A stretch of DNA of 64,000 nucleotides from Sisyra terminalis (Eukaryota; Arthropoda; Insecta; Neuroptera; Sisyridae), in contig OY292278.1 of NCBI GenBank assembly GCA_958496175.1, positions 29,016,001 to 29,080,000 of the forward strand, given 5' to 3'. Both the position numbers and the translations under genes were made by a program. The notes beneath the pieces are model-generated. The model worked only from the letters and a program-made list of their open reading frames with translations. It ran no database searches and was not told the origin of the DNA. Within the stretch, counting starts at the first letter, position 1. Every line of letters starts with the position of its first letter. Of this stretch, positions 1 through 9,940 are shown one piece after another.

Positions 1-109
1 CTTTTTATCAGCTCAACTAAAAATATTTTTACAGATTATTTTTTAACTTTAAATTACTTTTCCAATGATATATAACTCACCTGTCTAGTGTAAAAATTTT
101 TGTTTTCAT

Positions 110-385
110 CCCCAGGGAATACCTTCCCTTATTATTTTTTTGGAATGATAAGTAGCCTATAGTCTATGGGAAATCGTGTTGTATCTTAATACCAAATTTC
201 ATTAAATTCGGTTGTTCCGTTCTTTAGTTAAATCGGGACACACAGACAGACAGACAGACAGACAAAAATTTTAAAAATGATAAATTTGAAATTAGGGCCT
301 CTTGAAACAAATATTTTCCCTAAAATTGGGTTCAAAATCGAAATGTACAAACAGACGTAAGAATTTTATATATTAGTATAGATAA
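110..385 (+). repeat. 3' end of a non-LTR/SINE-type interspersed repeat
   Basis: The stretch reads 'accaaatttcattaaattcg' followed by a 'gttgttccgttctttagtta'-like phrase, then a GACA tetranucleotide array (about 241-264), and it ends near 'tatattagtatagat'. This order (an 'aaatttcat..aaatcggt' phrase, a CAGA/GACA array, then 'atattagtatag') is typical of the 3' ends of insect RTE-like LINEs and their SINE partners. No coding part is present, so this is a truncated tail. The family assignment is inference from the pattern. Confidence 0.5.
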
Positions 386-599
386 TGATAACACTATAGG
401 GATTGTTCTTGAAATGGACTTAACTCACTTTCGAAATAAACGGTTCATTTAACACTGTTTAGCGAAGATTGTACTATATTTGCATAGTAAACAACAGATA
501 GTTGAGGAGCCTGATCTGTTTTTGGGAAAAGTAGACCTGTGTTGAAATTTCGATACATTTCGACCGTTACATCGTTCAAGCAAATGTAGGTTTTGGAGG
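386..599. other. No recognised feature
   Basis: Mixed-composition sequence between the repeat tail and the CpG-rich segment. No repeat, splice pair or credible coding signal was seen. Confidence 0.4.
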
Positions 600-960
600 G
601 TCGCGTAAAAATTCGTCCGTGAACATTTTCATGTCCATGCATTGTGGGTTAGGCGGAGGCATCCTCGAGCTCAAGGTTCCAGCGTCGTATAGGCACAGGG
701 ACGAGGCGAACGACGACGCGATCGTCGGAGCTGCTGTTCGTGGTGATGGTGTTTGTGGTGGCAGTGGTTCTGGTGAAACCTGCCACAGTAGTTCGAGCAG
801 TGGGGTTGAACAGACGCGGCCGTCCCGACGTCGTTTCGTTCGGACGCGTTCATAAATTTCCCTGCAAACCGTACACTACACTCTCACGTTTTCACGAACC
901 AAAAGCCTCTTCTGCGGACCCAGTGCTGCGACTTCTCCACCTAGTCGGTATAAATGAGCT
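600..960. promoter_or_regulatory. CpG-rich segment, possible promoter or 5' exon
   Basis: This is the most GC- and CpG-rich stretch of the window (for example 'gaacgacgacgcgatcgtcg' and 'cgtcccgacgtcgtttcgtt'), in strong contrast to its AT-rich surroundings. It matches no repeat elsewhere here. Open frames on both strands give low-complexity products (Ser/Gly/Arg on plus, His/Arg on minus) with no domain I recognise, so I do not call a protein. A TATAAA sits at about 955-960. The likeliest reading is a promoter-proximal region or an untranslated first exon. Confidence 0.35.
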
Positions 961-1174
961 TTATTTAACGCGATTTTTTTCCAAATTAAAAATTGTAGAA
1001 TTTTTTTTTTTTTGGTATTTTCCAACCTTGACCTACGAGACTCCAAACTTTTGTAATTTCAAAAAAAAAAAAAGAAGTAAAAACCCAACATCTCCCACCA
1101 ATGTGTTGAATAATGAACGATATTTCATCCCCAATCTACCGAAAGCTCAACAGTGTAGGGTAGATAAGTGATGC

Positions 1175-1182
1175 TATATAAA
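1175..1182 (+). promoter_or_regulatory. TATA-box-like motif
   Basis: TATATAAA followed by GCACTGTACA, 3' of the CpG-rich segment and 5' of the candidate exon. In AT-rich DNA such a motif is common by chance; only its position makes it worth recording. Confidence 0.25.
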
Positions 1183-1378
1183 GCACTGTACAATTGCATG
1201 TACCTAACGTAGTTCTCCTTTTCGCTGCCTCTTCATTACAAATGCAAACAGAGCTGTTCGTTCAAAAATTACCTTTTTTTTCCGCCGAAATTTAACTACT
1301 TTTCATCGTTTCATTTTTGCCGCATATTCACGTGGTAAATAATAAACGTTACCAATTTAACCAAATTGTATATCGTTG

Positions 1379-1384
1379 TCAGTT
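1379..1384 (+). promoter_or_regulatory. Initiator-like motif (TCAGTT)
   Basis: TCAGTT matches the arthropod initiator consensus TCAKTY, with a putative start at A1381. No convincing downstream promoter element was found at the expected distance. It would start a transcript about 280 bases upstream of the strong donor at 1660/1661. Confidence 0.2.
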
Positions 1385-1660
1385 TTCCCCCGTTTTCATC
1401 AAGTGAACAACTCGGAACATTCGAATAGAAAATTAATCAGGCAATTTTTTTCCAGTGCTTCGCATAAGGTTCTTTGCATGTCCAATAATGCCATTGAATG
1501 TTTTACGTGGAAATTCGAAACTATGTGAAAGTGTTAATAAACAAGAACACAGGCCAGCGATAGAAAATTGGCGGAAAAGTGATTGTTGTTCTTATCATGT
1601 GGATGTGTTGATTTCGATGAGTTGCCGTGTTGGGAATGCAGAATTTGTGCAACAATGCAG
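1381..1660 (+). other. Candidate 5' untranslated exon with strong splice donor
   Basis: The segment ends in AATGCAG|GTACGTTTT, a near-perfect donor (cut between 1660 and 1661). An alternative acceptor, a T-run followed by CCAG, ends at 1455 and would make an internal exon 1456-1660. Base composition is more balanced than in the flanks and no repeat covers it. The open frame at 1455-1685 begins at a GTG and reads through the donor, so it is not convincing coding. I interpret this as a leader exon of a plus-strand host gene; the gene cannot be identified. Confidence 0.35.
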
Positions 1661-2364
1661 GTACGTTTTTTCGTTTGGTTTATAAGAAGAAAATAGGTCA
1701 GGATTAGACGGGATTTTCTTGTGGGCACGTTTGAGGGATATTTTTAAATTAAGACAACAAGGAAAATTTATCTTGATTTGCTCGAATTGTCTCATTTTTT
1801 CTGGGGAGATGGTATTTCGTGTCAAACTTCTACTGTACACCTTTTATTATAAATGATTTTAATTTAATTCTGCTGTTAATTATTTTAAGTGGTTGAGGGG
1901 AGGTAATTAATGGGTGGTGGAAATTCTTGAAATTTTTTCATATGAAATTAAATATTTTAATTAGCAGCCGAAATGTTTTCACCAGTCTTTATTTGACTAA
2001 GTCATTCAATGGGTGGTATTTTTTTTTATTTCCATTAAATATTGATTTAAAGTTTTAAATCGCTTTATATATTCAGCCACTGTTTGTTTTTGTGATTGTC
2101 TGTCTGGCTGTCTTTTTGATTTTTCAATCATCCTTTTGCCGTTCTTTCATCTTTCAGCCGCACAAATGATCACAAAGATTGTGTCAATCTTCGTTAATAT
2201 TTGAACAAATAAATTTAAAAAGATGCATATACACTATTAGTCGTGTTTTTGCATATTGAAATTTATTTGTTTTTTGATCGATTAAAAAATAAATAGATTA
2301 AAAACGTAAGGTTAACGTAAAGTTTCAAAAAGATAAATTTTTCTTAAAAGTGTATTGTGAATAG
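1661..2364. other. No recognised feature (putative intron start)
   Basis: AT-rich, apparently single-copy DNA within this window. No inverted repeat, SINE or coding signal seen. Confidence 0.4.
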
Positions 2365-2439
2365 CTTTTATGAAATAAATGATATTTTGCCGTTTTTCAT
2401 CATCAACTGGAACAAATACTTTAAGAAATGAATTTATCA

Positions 2440-2579
2440 CTATTAAAGTCTTTAACGACTATAAGGGTAGTAAAAATTCATATATCAAGAAATATCAAAA
2501 ATGTACTCAATACGAGATTCGAATCCAACATCTATCAGTTTTGAAGCGGGCACCTAAACCACTTGGCCACCAGTAGGCT
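2440..2579 (-). mobile_element. tRNA-derived SINE, copy 1
   Basis: Read on the minus strand it has a pol III A box (TGGCCAAGTGG, 2559-2569) and a B box (GGATTCGAATC, 2516-2526) at tRNA spacing. A tRNA-unrelated body follows that ends with 'gtcgttaaagac'. The A-box context 'ggtggccgagtgg' resembles tRNA-Ser/Leu. At least five further copies in the window share the same body. Confidence 0.75.
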
Positions 2580-2583
2580 TTAA

Positions 2584-3818
2584 GGGGGCATTCTAGTGGC
2601 GAGGTCTGAATTTGAGGTGTTTCTTCGAGTGCCTTAAATAAAAAACAAAAAATATTTTTACAATCCATTGTTTGACAAGAAATTTATTAATTTTTTAAAA
2701 TTTCATAAAAAAAATGTCAAAAAATTAAAAACTCAAAATATTATAAGTTGTTGAAGTATGTTAAGATTGCAACCTGTCCAATGATCTGAAGCCAAATATA
2801 AGAAAGATTATTAATTTAGAAAAATGCTGCTATCGTACTCACTAAGAAAAAGCATTATTTTTTTTGTGATAAAACGTTGGTAAATTTATCCATTAAAAAA
2901 ATTATCCATTCGGTATTTGTTCCAGTTAATGATGAAATACGGAAAAATATCATCAAAATAAAGTCTTTAGTGACTATAAGGATAATAATAATTCATATAT
3001 CTAGAAATATCAAAAATTTTCTCGATACGAGATTCGAATCCTACATCTACCAGTTTTGGAGCGGACGTAGACCACTCGGCCACCAGTAGGCTCTAAGGCT
3101 TTAAGAGGGTATTCTAGTTTAGAAACATAAATTTGAGATGTTTTAAATAAAAAATAAAAACATATTTTTACAATCCATTGTTTGACAAGAAATTTATTAA
3201 TTTTTTAAAATTTCATAAAAAAAATGTCAAAAAATGAAAAACTAAAAATGTTATAAGTTGTTGAAGAGGCGAGTTGAAGAAAATAGTGCGCCAAATTTGC
3301 CACGATTGCTACTTTTCTAATGGTCTGAAACAAAAAAAAAGTTTTTTCATTGTGATAAATGTCGCTATCGTACTAATTAAGAAAAAGTGGGATTTTTTTT
3401 TAGTTTAATTAGGGCTGTTCAAAAAAAATATAATTTTTTTCTGCTTTTTTTGATTTTTCTACCTTTCTGGCTACTTTTTTTTTTGACTATTGAGAAGATT
3501 CACACCTAATTTCAAGTAAATCGGTTTAATAGAACTAGAGAAATCATGATAAACTCCTCGAAACATTTAGTTTAGAGAAAAACAGGTATAAAGTTTCAAA
3601 GAAAATTACGCCCGATGTCAATCATAAAAAAATGTTTTTTACTTACTTTTATTGAATCTCCGGCCAATCCAGTTTAGAAATCGTGTCACTAAAATAATTA
3701 TATCTCTGGAAATAATTAAAATTTTTACAAATTCTTTTAAGAACATATTCTTGAAAGGTTAAGCTTTGTAAATATAAAAAAAAATGATTTCTTCAATTTT
3801 CTACACTAGAATACTCCC
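2584..3818. mobile_element. TTAA-flanked nonautonomous element (piggyBac type)
   Basis: The left end is TTAA|GGGGGCATTCTAGTG (TTAA at 2580-2583). The right end is CACTAGAATACTCCC|TTAA (TTAA at 3819-3822). Terminal inverted repeats of about 15 bp with a TTAA target are the piggyBac signature. A second left end, TTAA|GAGGGTATTCTAGTT, at 3101-3119 results from the internal tandem duplication. No transposase is present. Confidence 0.65.
2957..3096 (-). mobile_element. tRNA-derived SINE, copy 2
   Basis: This is the best-preserved copy. The minus strand has A box TGGCCGAGTGG (3072-3082) and B box GGATTCGAATC (3031-3041). The body phrase 'atcgagaaaattttt' and the terminal 'gtcactaaagac' match the other copies. 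It lies in the second unit of the tandem duplication. Confidence 0.78.
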
Positions 3819-3822
3819 TTAA

Positions 3823-4485
3823 ATTGAAGTTTGTAACTCACATAAATAATTTAGATCAGATGTTTTGTTGAAAATGATTTTTTCAAAGAGATAATAATAT
3901 AACAAAAATTATTAGTTTTTAAAACTTTATAGACAAAGAGCTAGGTTTTTCAAAATACAAGCGTAAATTATATGCTGGCAGTCAAATTTGAGACCAATTT
4001 TGTCGATAATTGCGAAGTTTATATTTAAACCCTGGAAATGATAGAAATTTAGTTTTAAGACAAGAAAATAATTACATAATTACAAAATTTTAGTATAAGT
4101 TTTTGAATTTTTTTTTTTTTTTTTTTTGGAGCTTTTGGGTGGGATGGTACATGAAAGTAAATTAAAGAGTGATGCAATTGTTAAGATATGTAAGAAATCA
4201 ATTGGTTTTACGTTGGAAGAAAATATGAGATGTACCTACCTACGATTTCCATAGTTCAAGTAGTTTTTAGTTTTTATAGAGGATTTTTTTTTACTTAGAA
4301 AGAGCGTGAAGAAGAGGTGAAGGTTGCTTAAAATCCAAGTGGAAAATAATATATTGTGAAATCTGTTCTCATCAGATTGAAGAATACCTCAAAATTTATC
4401 CAATTGTATAAAGTTAGAAGAAAAAAATTTTGATTTTTTGAAAATTTATGTTCTAGACTACAAATTCGATTCTATGAATCGAATG
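3823..4485. other. No recognised feature
   Basis: AT-rich DNA with long T runs (notably 4108-4127). Nothing supportable. Confidence 0.4.
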
Positions 4486-4492
4486 CTCGCTT

Positions 4493-4745
4493 ATTATACC
4501 TATTAGTAACTACCTGTGAAATATTTACAGCCAACATTGACATAACCACTGACAGACGGTAGAAATTACTAATTGAATTAAAAGGAAATGACAGTTGAAA
4601 CAAATGACAATAACCAGGAAGTTCATTTTTGAGACAATGATTATTATATTTGGTCATCACTCACACGTATATGTTTGAATATATTTTTTGTTCTCTGTTT
4701 TTGTCAACATACGATATGTTTGCCTATTATTATATTGATAAAACC
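4493..4745 (+). repeat. Interspersed repeat family B, copy
   Basis: Begins 'gtaactacctgtgaaatatt' and continues through 'gacagttgaaacaaatgaca', 'gagacaatgattattata' and a 'ttctctgtttttgtca' phrase. The same phrases in the same order recur at 31742, 38442, 50834, 51462 and, inverted, 62300. Noncoding; class unknown. Confidence 0.6.
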
Positions 4746-5430
4746 TTTCTTGAATTTAAAGACACTACACAGTTATTTCCCAACGGCGAGCTCATGATCC
4801 ATCGAGGAGAAAATTAAGTAATGGAGGAGGAAAATTCGAAAATAAACTTTTCCATAGCTTAAGTTAATTGTATCGAAACTTTCGGTTGAATGCATTGTAT
4901 GAATGTATGTACATGTTCGAAGGTCTAAAAATTTATAAAAGAAAGTAGAGACTTAGGTGGAGCCTTTAGATGAAATGGCAAACTTTCACCACGTGAAAAG
5001 GTTGTATTGCGTTTCTTTTGAGACCCTTAGATTCACTGTAATCTTACGGAATGGTGCTTTTCGAACCCAAAATTAAGCCCAAAAAAATAAAGAGGCTTAC
5101 CTCTGAACTATAACTTCCTTTCTAAATATCCACACTAAAAATGTTGTACAAGTGGTAACAGTAAATTTGAACACAAAATAAGATAGTTTTATTCTTGAAT
5201 TAGTAATGAATAAAAATAATTAAAAACATTGTTGAATATAAAATGAATATTAAAGCGACGGTTGGTACACAGAAAAAAAAATAAAGGAAAAATTACAAAA
5301 AATACATCGTAATTTTTATTATTCATTATTGCAGTTCTGAACCTGAACGAACGTATTGAAATTTTTACGATGCGAGATGGTAGAATTACTTGATCGTTAA
5401 GAAGCCAGAGAGTAGAGGCAGGGATATTAA
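4746..5430. other. No recognised feature
   Basis: Apparently unique AT-rich sequence without repeat or coding evidence. Confidence 0.4.
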
Positions 5431-5844
5431 TTGTTCTGTCTCTTTTGCTTGTGTATGGTAAATGTAATAATACCTTATCATTATTTTAATAACTCAATTA
5501 TGAATTCAAAAATGTGGTTAAAATTGAAAAGAATAGTCTATTTATCGCTAACAAATGGAAAACCAATTCAAAAACACAAAAGTTACTTTTGCTTTCAAAA
5601 GATACTCACTTTATGTCGCATAGTTGTGTTGAGTAATGTTTTACGTATAGCAGAAGTTACCCGATTGGACACCTGCGCAGCTCTATTTTATTTACTTCTA
5701 CTCCAATTTGGGCCACTGGAAGTAGCACAGGCGGTTGTTTCCATCGCGATTTCTTGTTTACTGTTCAGTGTGTTATTTATATATTCAGTGATGATAACAG
5801 CCCTGCGTAGTCGTTACAAAATTCATAACGCTAATTATTTTTAA
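5431..5844 (+). CDS. Unrecognised open frame with a hydrophobic C-terminal half; doubtful gene
   Basis: This open frame of 137 codons has no ATG at its listed start. Its second half (about residues 68-125) is markedly more GC-rich than the flanks and encodes 'CAALFYLLLLQFGPLEVAQ' and a second hydrophobic run, as if two membrane segments. I do not recognise the family and see no splice sites that clearly bound it. Just downstream, 'aagtataacttcaaaaa' is the complement of a phrase found in the GC-rich cores of composite repeat copies 1 and 2. It may therefore be part of an old repeat rather than a host exon. Confidence 0.15.
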   Translation: MFCLFCLCMVNVIIPYHYFNNSIMNSKMWLKLKRIVYLSLTNGKPIQKHKSYFCFQKILTLCRIVVLSNVLRIAEVTRLDTCAALFYLLLLQFGPLEVAQAVVSIAISCLLFSVLFIYSVMITALRSRYKIHNANYF

Positions 5845-6529
5845 AGAAGTATAACTTCAAAAATGAGTCTTTTTACACAAAAAATATATTCCCAAAATAA
5901 ATATATAACCATCATCACTTTCTTCTGCTGAAAAATAGAAAAATTACAGTTTAACATTAAAGCATTGTCTTAAAAACTGTTTTAAAAGCTTTAGTTTTGA
6001 TGAAAGTTTCTTTATAAATCGTTATCGTTTATTCACCAGCCAATTTTTAAGACCCAGAAAGTTGAACCTTTTGTAGAACACACGAGCATAAATTTCACTC
6101 TTGAAAATAAGAAAAACATACAACGAATTTAAAATTTGTATTGCTGCCAAACATGAAACTGAACTTTACTAAATTTTATGTGGAAAATATTTTCTTCGAA
6201 AATATTTTTTTCTGAATCATAATTCAATAGTATGTATATATCGCTATTGAATTTCTAATAAGCCTTTCATGTTGACAGTGATTCAAATGGTTAGTCATTA
6301 TTTTTCGGAAAAAAAATCAAATTATTATCAAAGTTCAATTTTTAATCATAATAAAACTATTAGGAAATATCCGATATTTTTTTTTATTTGCATATATTTT
6401 ATTCCATATAATCAATACTATATGCTTAGTAATTTTGGTGAATATAATATGCTTCTTTGGCTATAATAAAATCTTATTTCATTATTTTTTTCGTTGTAAT
6501 TTATCATCGCTGTATAACTGCTAAGGTAT
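5845..6529. other. No recognised feature
   Basis: AT-rich DNA; short open frames here are chance products of composition. Confidence 0.4.
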
Positions 6530-6630
6530 TAAGCAACTCTAGTAAATCGAAAATAATGATAAATATAAACCCAGCACCTATCAGTTTTGGAGCGGTCACC
6601 GTAACCATTCAGCCACCAATAGAGTCTTAT
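6530..6630 (-). mobile_element. tRNA-derived SINE, copy 3, decayed
   Basis: The minus strand keeps 'ggtggctgaatggtta' (A-box region, about 6600-6617) and 'gctccaaaactgatag'. The B box is eroded and the body truncated. Clearly homologous to copies 1 and 2. Confidence 0.6.
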
Positions 6631-6639
6631 TTTGTAGTT

Positions 6640-8005
6640 TAATAGACCATATGCATTTTTTTTTTAAATCGATTAAGAACATTACTAATATGAAGAAAAC
6701 CAATTTTTATTTATGAAAAACTTGTATTTTGTCAGATAAAAGTTTTTAATTTTAATGACCAGATGAGAGTCTGAAGACGATGAGTGCGTCTATGGGTCTT
6801 CTGTGACGTCACAGTACGCGTCAGTACGCGTATTGAAACCAAGATATAAACAGATCATTGAGCGATTACTATCGAAATAGCAAAAATTTACACAATTTTG
6901 AAGCTTTTCTCAATTTTTCGTCATGGGAAACATTTTTTACCGTAAAAATTACTATAATTTTTTTTCTTAGGATTGGAAGATTTGCAGATTATTAATTGTT
7001 TAAATCATTAGCATAATGTTTAACGATTTAAATGACCTTTCACTTTGTGTAAAAGTAAATTAATTCTCATAGGAAAAAGACCATGGGATTTTGGCGATTC
7101 GAATTGTGACGTCATTGTAATGCCGGACCAATAAGAGCGCGTTTTAAGCATTTTGATTTTGACGATTTATTTCTGGCATTTTTAAATGAATATTTCTTTA
7201 ATTGTATGAAGTAAATTTCCAAGAATTGTGTCATATGGGCATAAGTGGCCATAAGTTTCAGCTTTAAATATTTTAAATATATGTTAATGGACTAATTTTG
7301 TCCAAAAATAACCATTTTTATTTGGAAGTTAGGTTACGTTAACTTCCGTTAAAATAGACTTAATGCACATTACTTAAAATTGATAATTTTGAAAGTTTTA
7401 AAAATGTTTTAAACTAAAATCAAACATAATAACTAAACTAATATCAAACATAATGTAGTTGCTTATTTATAACTTTGCTTGATAACATTTAAGAAATTTT
7501 CTTTTAAAAATGTAAAAATAAATCGTTAAAAGCCAGGCCCGGCTTTAAAATGTCGTCACAATACGAAACTTTCAAATCCCATAGACGTTTCCCTATGACG
7601 AATGTACTTAAATACATTGGGAAAGGTTGTTTAAATAGTTTAAACATTATGTTAAGAATTTAACCATTTTCATTCTACACAACCACCATTCTTAAGGAAA
7701 AAATTAGTAATAATTTTTTGGTTATGAAAATGGTAAAAAATTGTACAAAATGTCTAAAATTGTGTAAATTATTACTGAACCTAAGGTAACCGTTCAATGA
7801 TCTGATTATGTCTCGGTTTAAATACGCGTATTGTGACGTCACAGAAAATCCATAGACACACCTATCGTTTTCGGATTCTCATTTCCTCATTAAAATTAAA
7901 ACTTCTTTTCGGCAAAACTACCAATTTTTCATTACTAATAAACGTTTTTTTCTCATATTAATAATGTTCTTAATCGTTTGAAAAAAATCGCTTATGGTTT
8001 TTTGT
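6640..8005. mobile_element. Large foldback element, family A, copy 1
   Basis: The element is almost wholly palindromic. The left arm runs from 'aaatcgattaagaacatt' (about 6666) inward and the right arm ends 'aatgttcttaatcgttt' (about 7963-7979). Paired landmarks include 'tgtgacgtcacag' (6802-6814 and, inverted, about 7832-7844), 'atcattgagcg/cgttcaatgat', and 'taacataatgtttaa' blocks. Arms are about 600 bp and diverged. It contains no credible coding sequence. Relatives lie at 17.6-18.75 kb, 42.06-42.26 kb and 56.1-61.1 kb. The 17.6-kb copy encloses a THAP exon relic, suggesting a P-like parent. Confidence 0.8.
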
Positions 8006-8948
8006 AGGCTATAAATATAATTCTTCTTTGAAAAGCCCAAAATTTGTTGATGACAGATTTTTTTTAATTTCAAAACAAATTAAAATTAATTTTGTGTTTA
8101 TCTTTGATATTGCGCACCGTTACGTTACCGTAGGTGGTATTCTCTTGTAATCAGAAGCTTGAAAGCTCAACTACACATTATTATAAATTAATTATACCAC
8201 ACCACTGGTTTTGAGTCGTTAAATTCAAATTAAGTTAGTGCAAGATCTATGTGCACGAAATTTTGTCTCGGCTCTAATTAATAAGTGACATAAAACAGAA
8301 TAAATATAATAGATAGTTTTTATATTTTAACGTAAAAGTGCTAATACATAATTAGTACATATTTTATTTTTCCGTCCAATTTTTACTCTACTTGTTATAT
8401 TTTTTTAATAAATTTCTTTTGGGAAAGTTTCGTTCAAAATAAACCTTAAATGTTGTCATTTTACCTTCGATGTTTTTCTCCCTTTATGCCTTAAAATGCC
8501 TTTCCTACTATTTCTATATAATTTGGTCCTGAAATTTACCCTTATCACTTCTTTTCAGAAAATACGCTTTCTACGTTTTCAATAGTTTTCAAATAATGTA
8601 AAATTAAAACTTCATGGAAATTTTTGGTATTATTATTGGAGTACCCTTGTCGTAATTCTATTATAATAAGTTTTTTATCAAAACTTTGGATTATATTAAA
8701 AAAAATTCCAGTATTAGATTGATGTTTCAGACATTTTTTTTGAAAAAGTGTTATAACTTATGTTATATTTCGCTTCCTCGCTCAAAGTTCTTTTATATTC
8801 GAAAAAATGTTCTCTTTAATTTAATTTTTTCCTATAATCAGTTTTTGGTTTTTTAATAGAACCTGAGAAATTTTGCAATAATGATGGGTTTATAATTTCA
8901 ATAATAAATAGATGATAAAATTCAGATCTCAGCTTTAATTTTTTTAAG
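8006..8948. other. No recognised feature
   Basis: AT-rich DNA; nothing supportable. Confidence 0.4.
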
Positions 8949-9009
8949 TAAGAAGACAATTCAGGTTGTTCAAGATCGGTTTTTTTATTTAATATTTTTA
9001 TTATTCAAT

Positions 9010-9050
9010 TAGCTACGTTTCGTTACGTATCGTAACTTCATCAGGCTTCT
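9010..9050 (-). ncRNA. Hammerhead-ribozyme-like motif, left arm
   Basis: Exact reverse-complement counterpart of the right-arm motif (core CTGATGA at 9044-9038, GAAAC at 9021-9017). The two motifs in this element therefore point outward from the spacer. Confidence 0.45.
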
Positions 9051-9201
9051 TGATTCACAAAAATAAAATATTTTCTTTTCTTTTTTTGCTTTATGAGAAA
9101 TTGGATGATGTGACAGGAAATTTAGAAGTCTTCCAGATGATGTGGGTTTTTGGTACCAATCAAAATACCAGATGAAAATATTTTATTTTTGTGAATCAAG
9201 A

Positions 9202-9240
9202 AGCCTGATGAAGTTACGATACGTAACGAAACGTAGCTAA
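9202..9240 (+). ncRNA. Hammerhead-ribozyme-like motif, right arm
   Basis: CTGATGA (9205-9211), one extra A, a stem GTTACG/CGTAAC with an ATA loop (9213-9227), GAAAC (9228-9232), then GTA, a permitted NUH cleavage triplet, and GCT, which can pair with AGC just before CTGATGA (helix I). Helix III could form only in a dimer through the self-complementary ACGT. Seen: the core and the pairing. Established: C3-U4-G5-A6-N7-G8-A9 and G12-A13-A14 are the hammerhead core. Inferred: catalytic or ancestral function. The extra A before stem II departs from the canonical fold. Confidence 0.45.
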
Positions 9241-9300
9241 TTGTATAATAAAAATATTAAATAAAAAAACCGATCTTAAACAACCTGAATTGTCTTCTTA

Positions 9301-9708
9301 TTCAATAATAAATTTGATTTGTAGGAGTCTCTTTCTCTGCCCTTTCACCCCTATGGATTCGGTAATATCAGCCTACATATCTCACTATTCTGTATTAGAT
9401 GTACTGTTACAGGTAAAGGTTCCCAATATAATTAAGGATAGGTTCCCAATCAGCTCCTTTATACAGTTAGACCATCGTGTAATGCACCTTCTTCTGTTAT
9501 GTTTGCCTTCCACTTTCCACTTCAATTATACGTAGTTCCATTTCTTCACTTCTCCTAGCCATATGATCTAAGTATTACCAATTAGCCTTGTTAATTCTAC
9601 TTCTGATCCAAGCATATATGTTTTGTTCTTACAAAAGGAGCCTTAACCTTCACCTTTCATCTTTCAAATAAATGAATGCAAACTGAAAACGTTTTTGGTC
9701 TACATTTC
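9301..9708. other. Unrecognised stretch with a short open frame
   Basis: Slightly richer in coding-like codons between 9300 and 9535 (81 codons, containing 'YSVLDVLLQVKVPNIIKDRF'). The local style recalls the end of a non-LTR endonuclease domain, but no diagnostic catalytic motif is present and I do not claim it. The rest is plain AT-rich DNA. Confidence 0.15.
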
Positions 9709-9709
9709 T

Positions 9710-9940
9710 AGGTTTATGTATATTTTAGCGAAGTCGAAATCTGGTAAAGTTGCATTTTTCATTTTGTTTTTTATTGAATTCGGAAATAAATCCGGTCTTA
9801 ATGACAATTTAACGACAATAGAGACAATTATACGATATTAGAAATGAAATAACAAAGAAAAAAATTGAAATTTAATTATAAACAAAGTAAGAAATGCAAT
9901 GTTGCCAATTTTTGAAGTCACAGAAACATACATGAACCTA
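9710..9940. mobile_element. Palindromic MITE, family C, copy 1
   Basis: Inverted ends 'taggtttatgta' and 'tacatgaaccta', with the inner pair 'tctggtaaagttgcattt' and 'aaatgcaatgttgcca'. Homologous to better-preserved copies at 31505-31719 and 62619-62845. Confidence 0.6.

Larger units (their letters stand above)
2365..3395. repeat. Tandem duplication, about 515-bp offset
   Basis: Two successive blocks share the same order of parts: a SINE copy, the phrase 'cagtaggct', a 'TTAAGRGGG' junction, then 'caatccattgtttgacaaga' (2661 and 3171) and 'gctatcgtact'. Landmarks repeat at offsets of 510-516 bases with occasional differences. The first SINE is preceded at 2380-2418 by the reverse complement of 2911-2950, so an inverted repeat also brackets it. 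Confidence 0.75.
8949..9300. mobile_element. 352-bp foldback with hammerhead-like arms
   Basis: Nearly perfect inverted repeat: arms of about 125 bp (8949-9074 and 9175-9300) with few mismatches around a spacer of about 100 bp. Both ends are TA-AGAAGACAATTC, compatible with a TA target duplication. Each arm carries the same structured motif, transcribed outward (see the two motif entries). High arm identity suggests recent origin or gene conversion. Confidence 0.85.

Noticed and set aside
241..264. GACA array as a microsatellite locus in its own right
   Set aside because: It is the standard internal array of the surrounding non-LTR/SINE-type 3' end.
671..853. His/Arg-rich minus-strand frame
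   Set aside because: Low-complexity complement of a GC-rich segment with no domain or splice support.
740..1171. 143-codon plus-strand open frame over the CpG-rich segment
   Set aside because: No ATG-defined start in context, low-complexity product, ends in AT-rich homopolymers, and the opposite strand is equally open; composition explains it.
2516..3082. True tRNA genes, because A and B boxes are present
   Set aside because: No acceptor or anticodon stem can be drawn, several copies share a long non-tRNA body, and box decay varies among copies; SINEs explain this.
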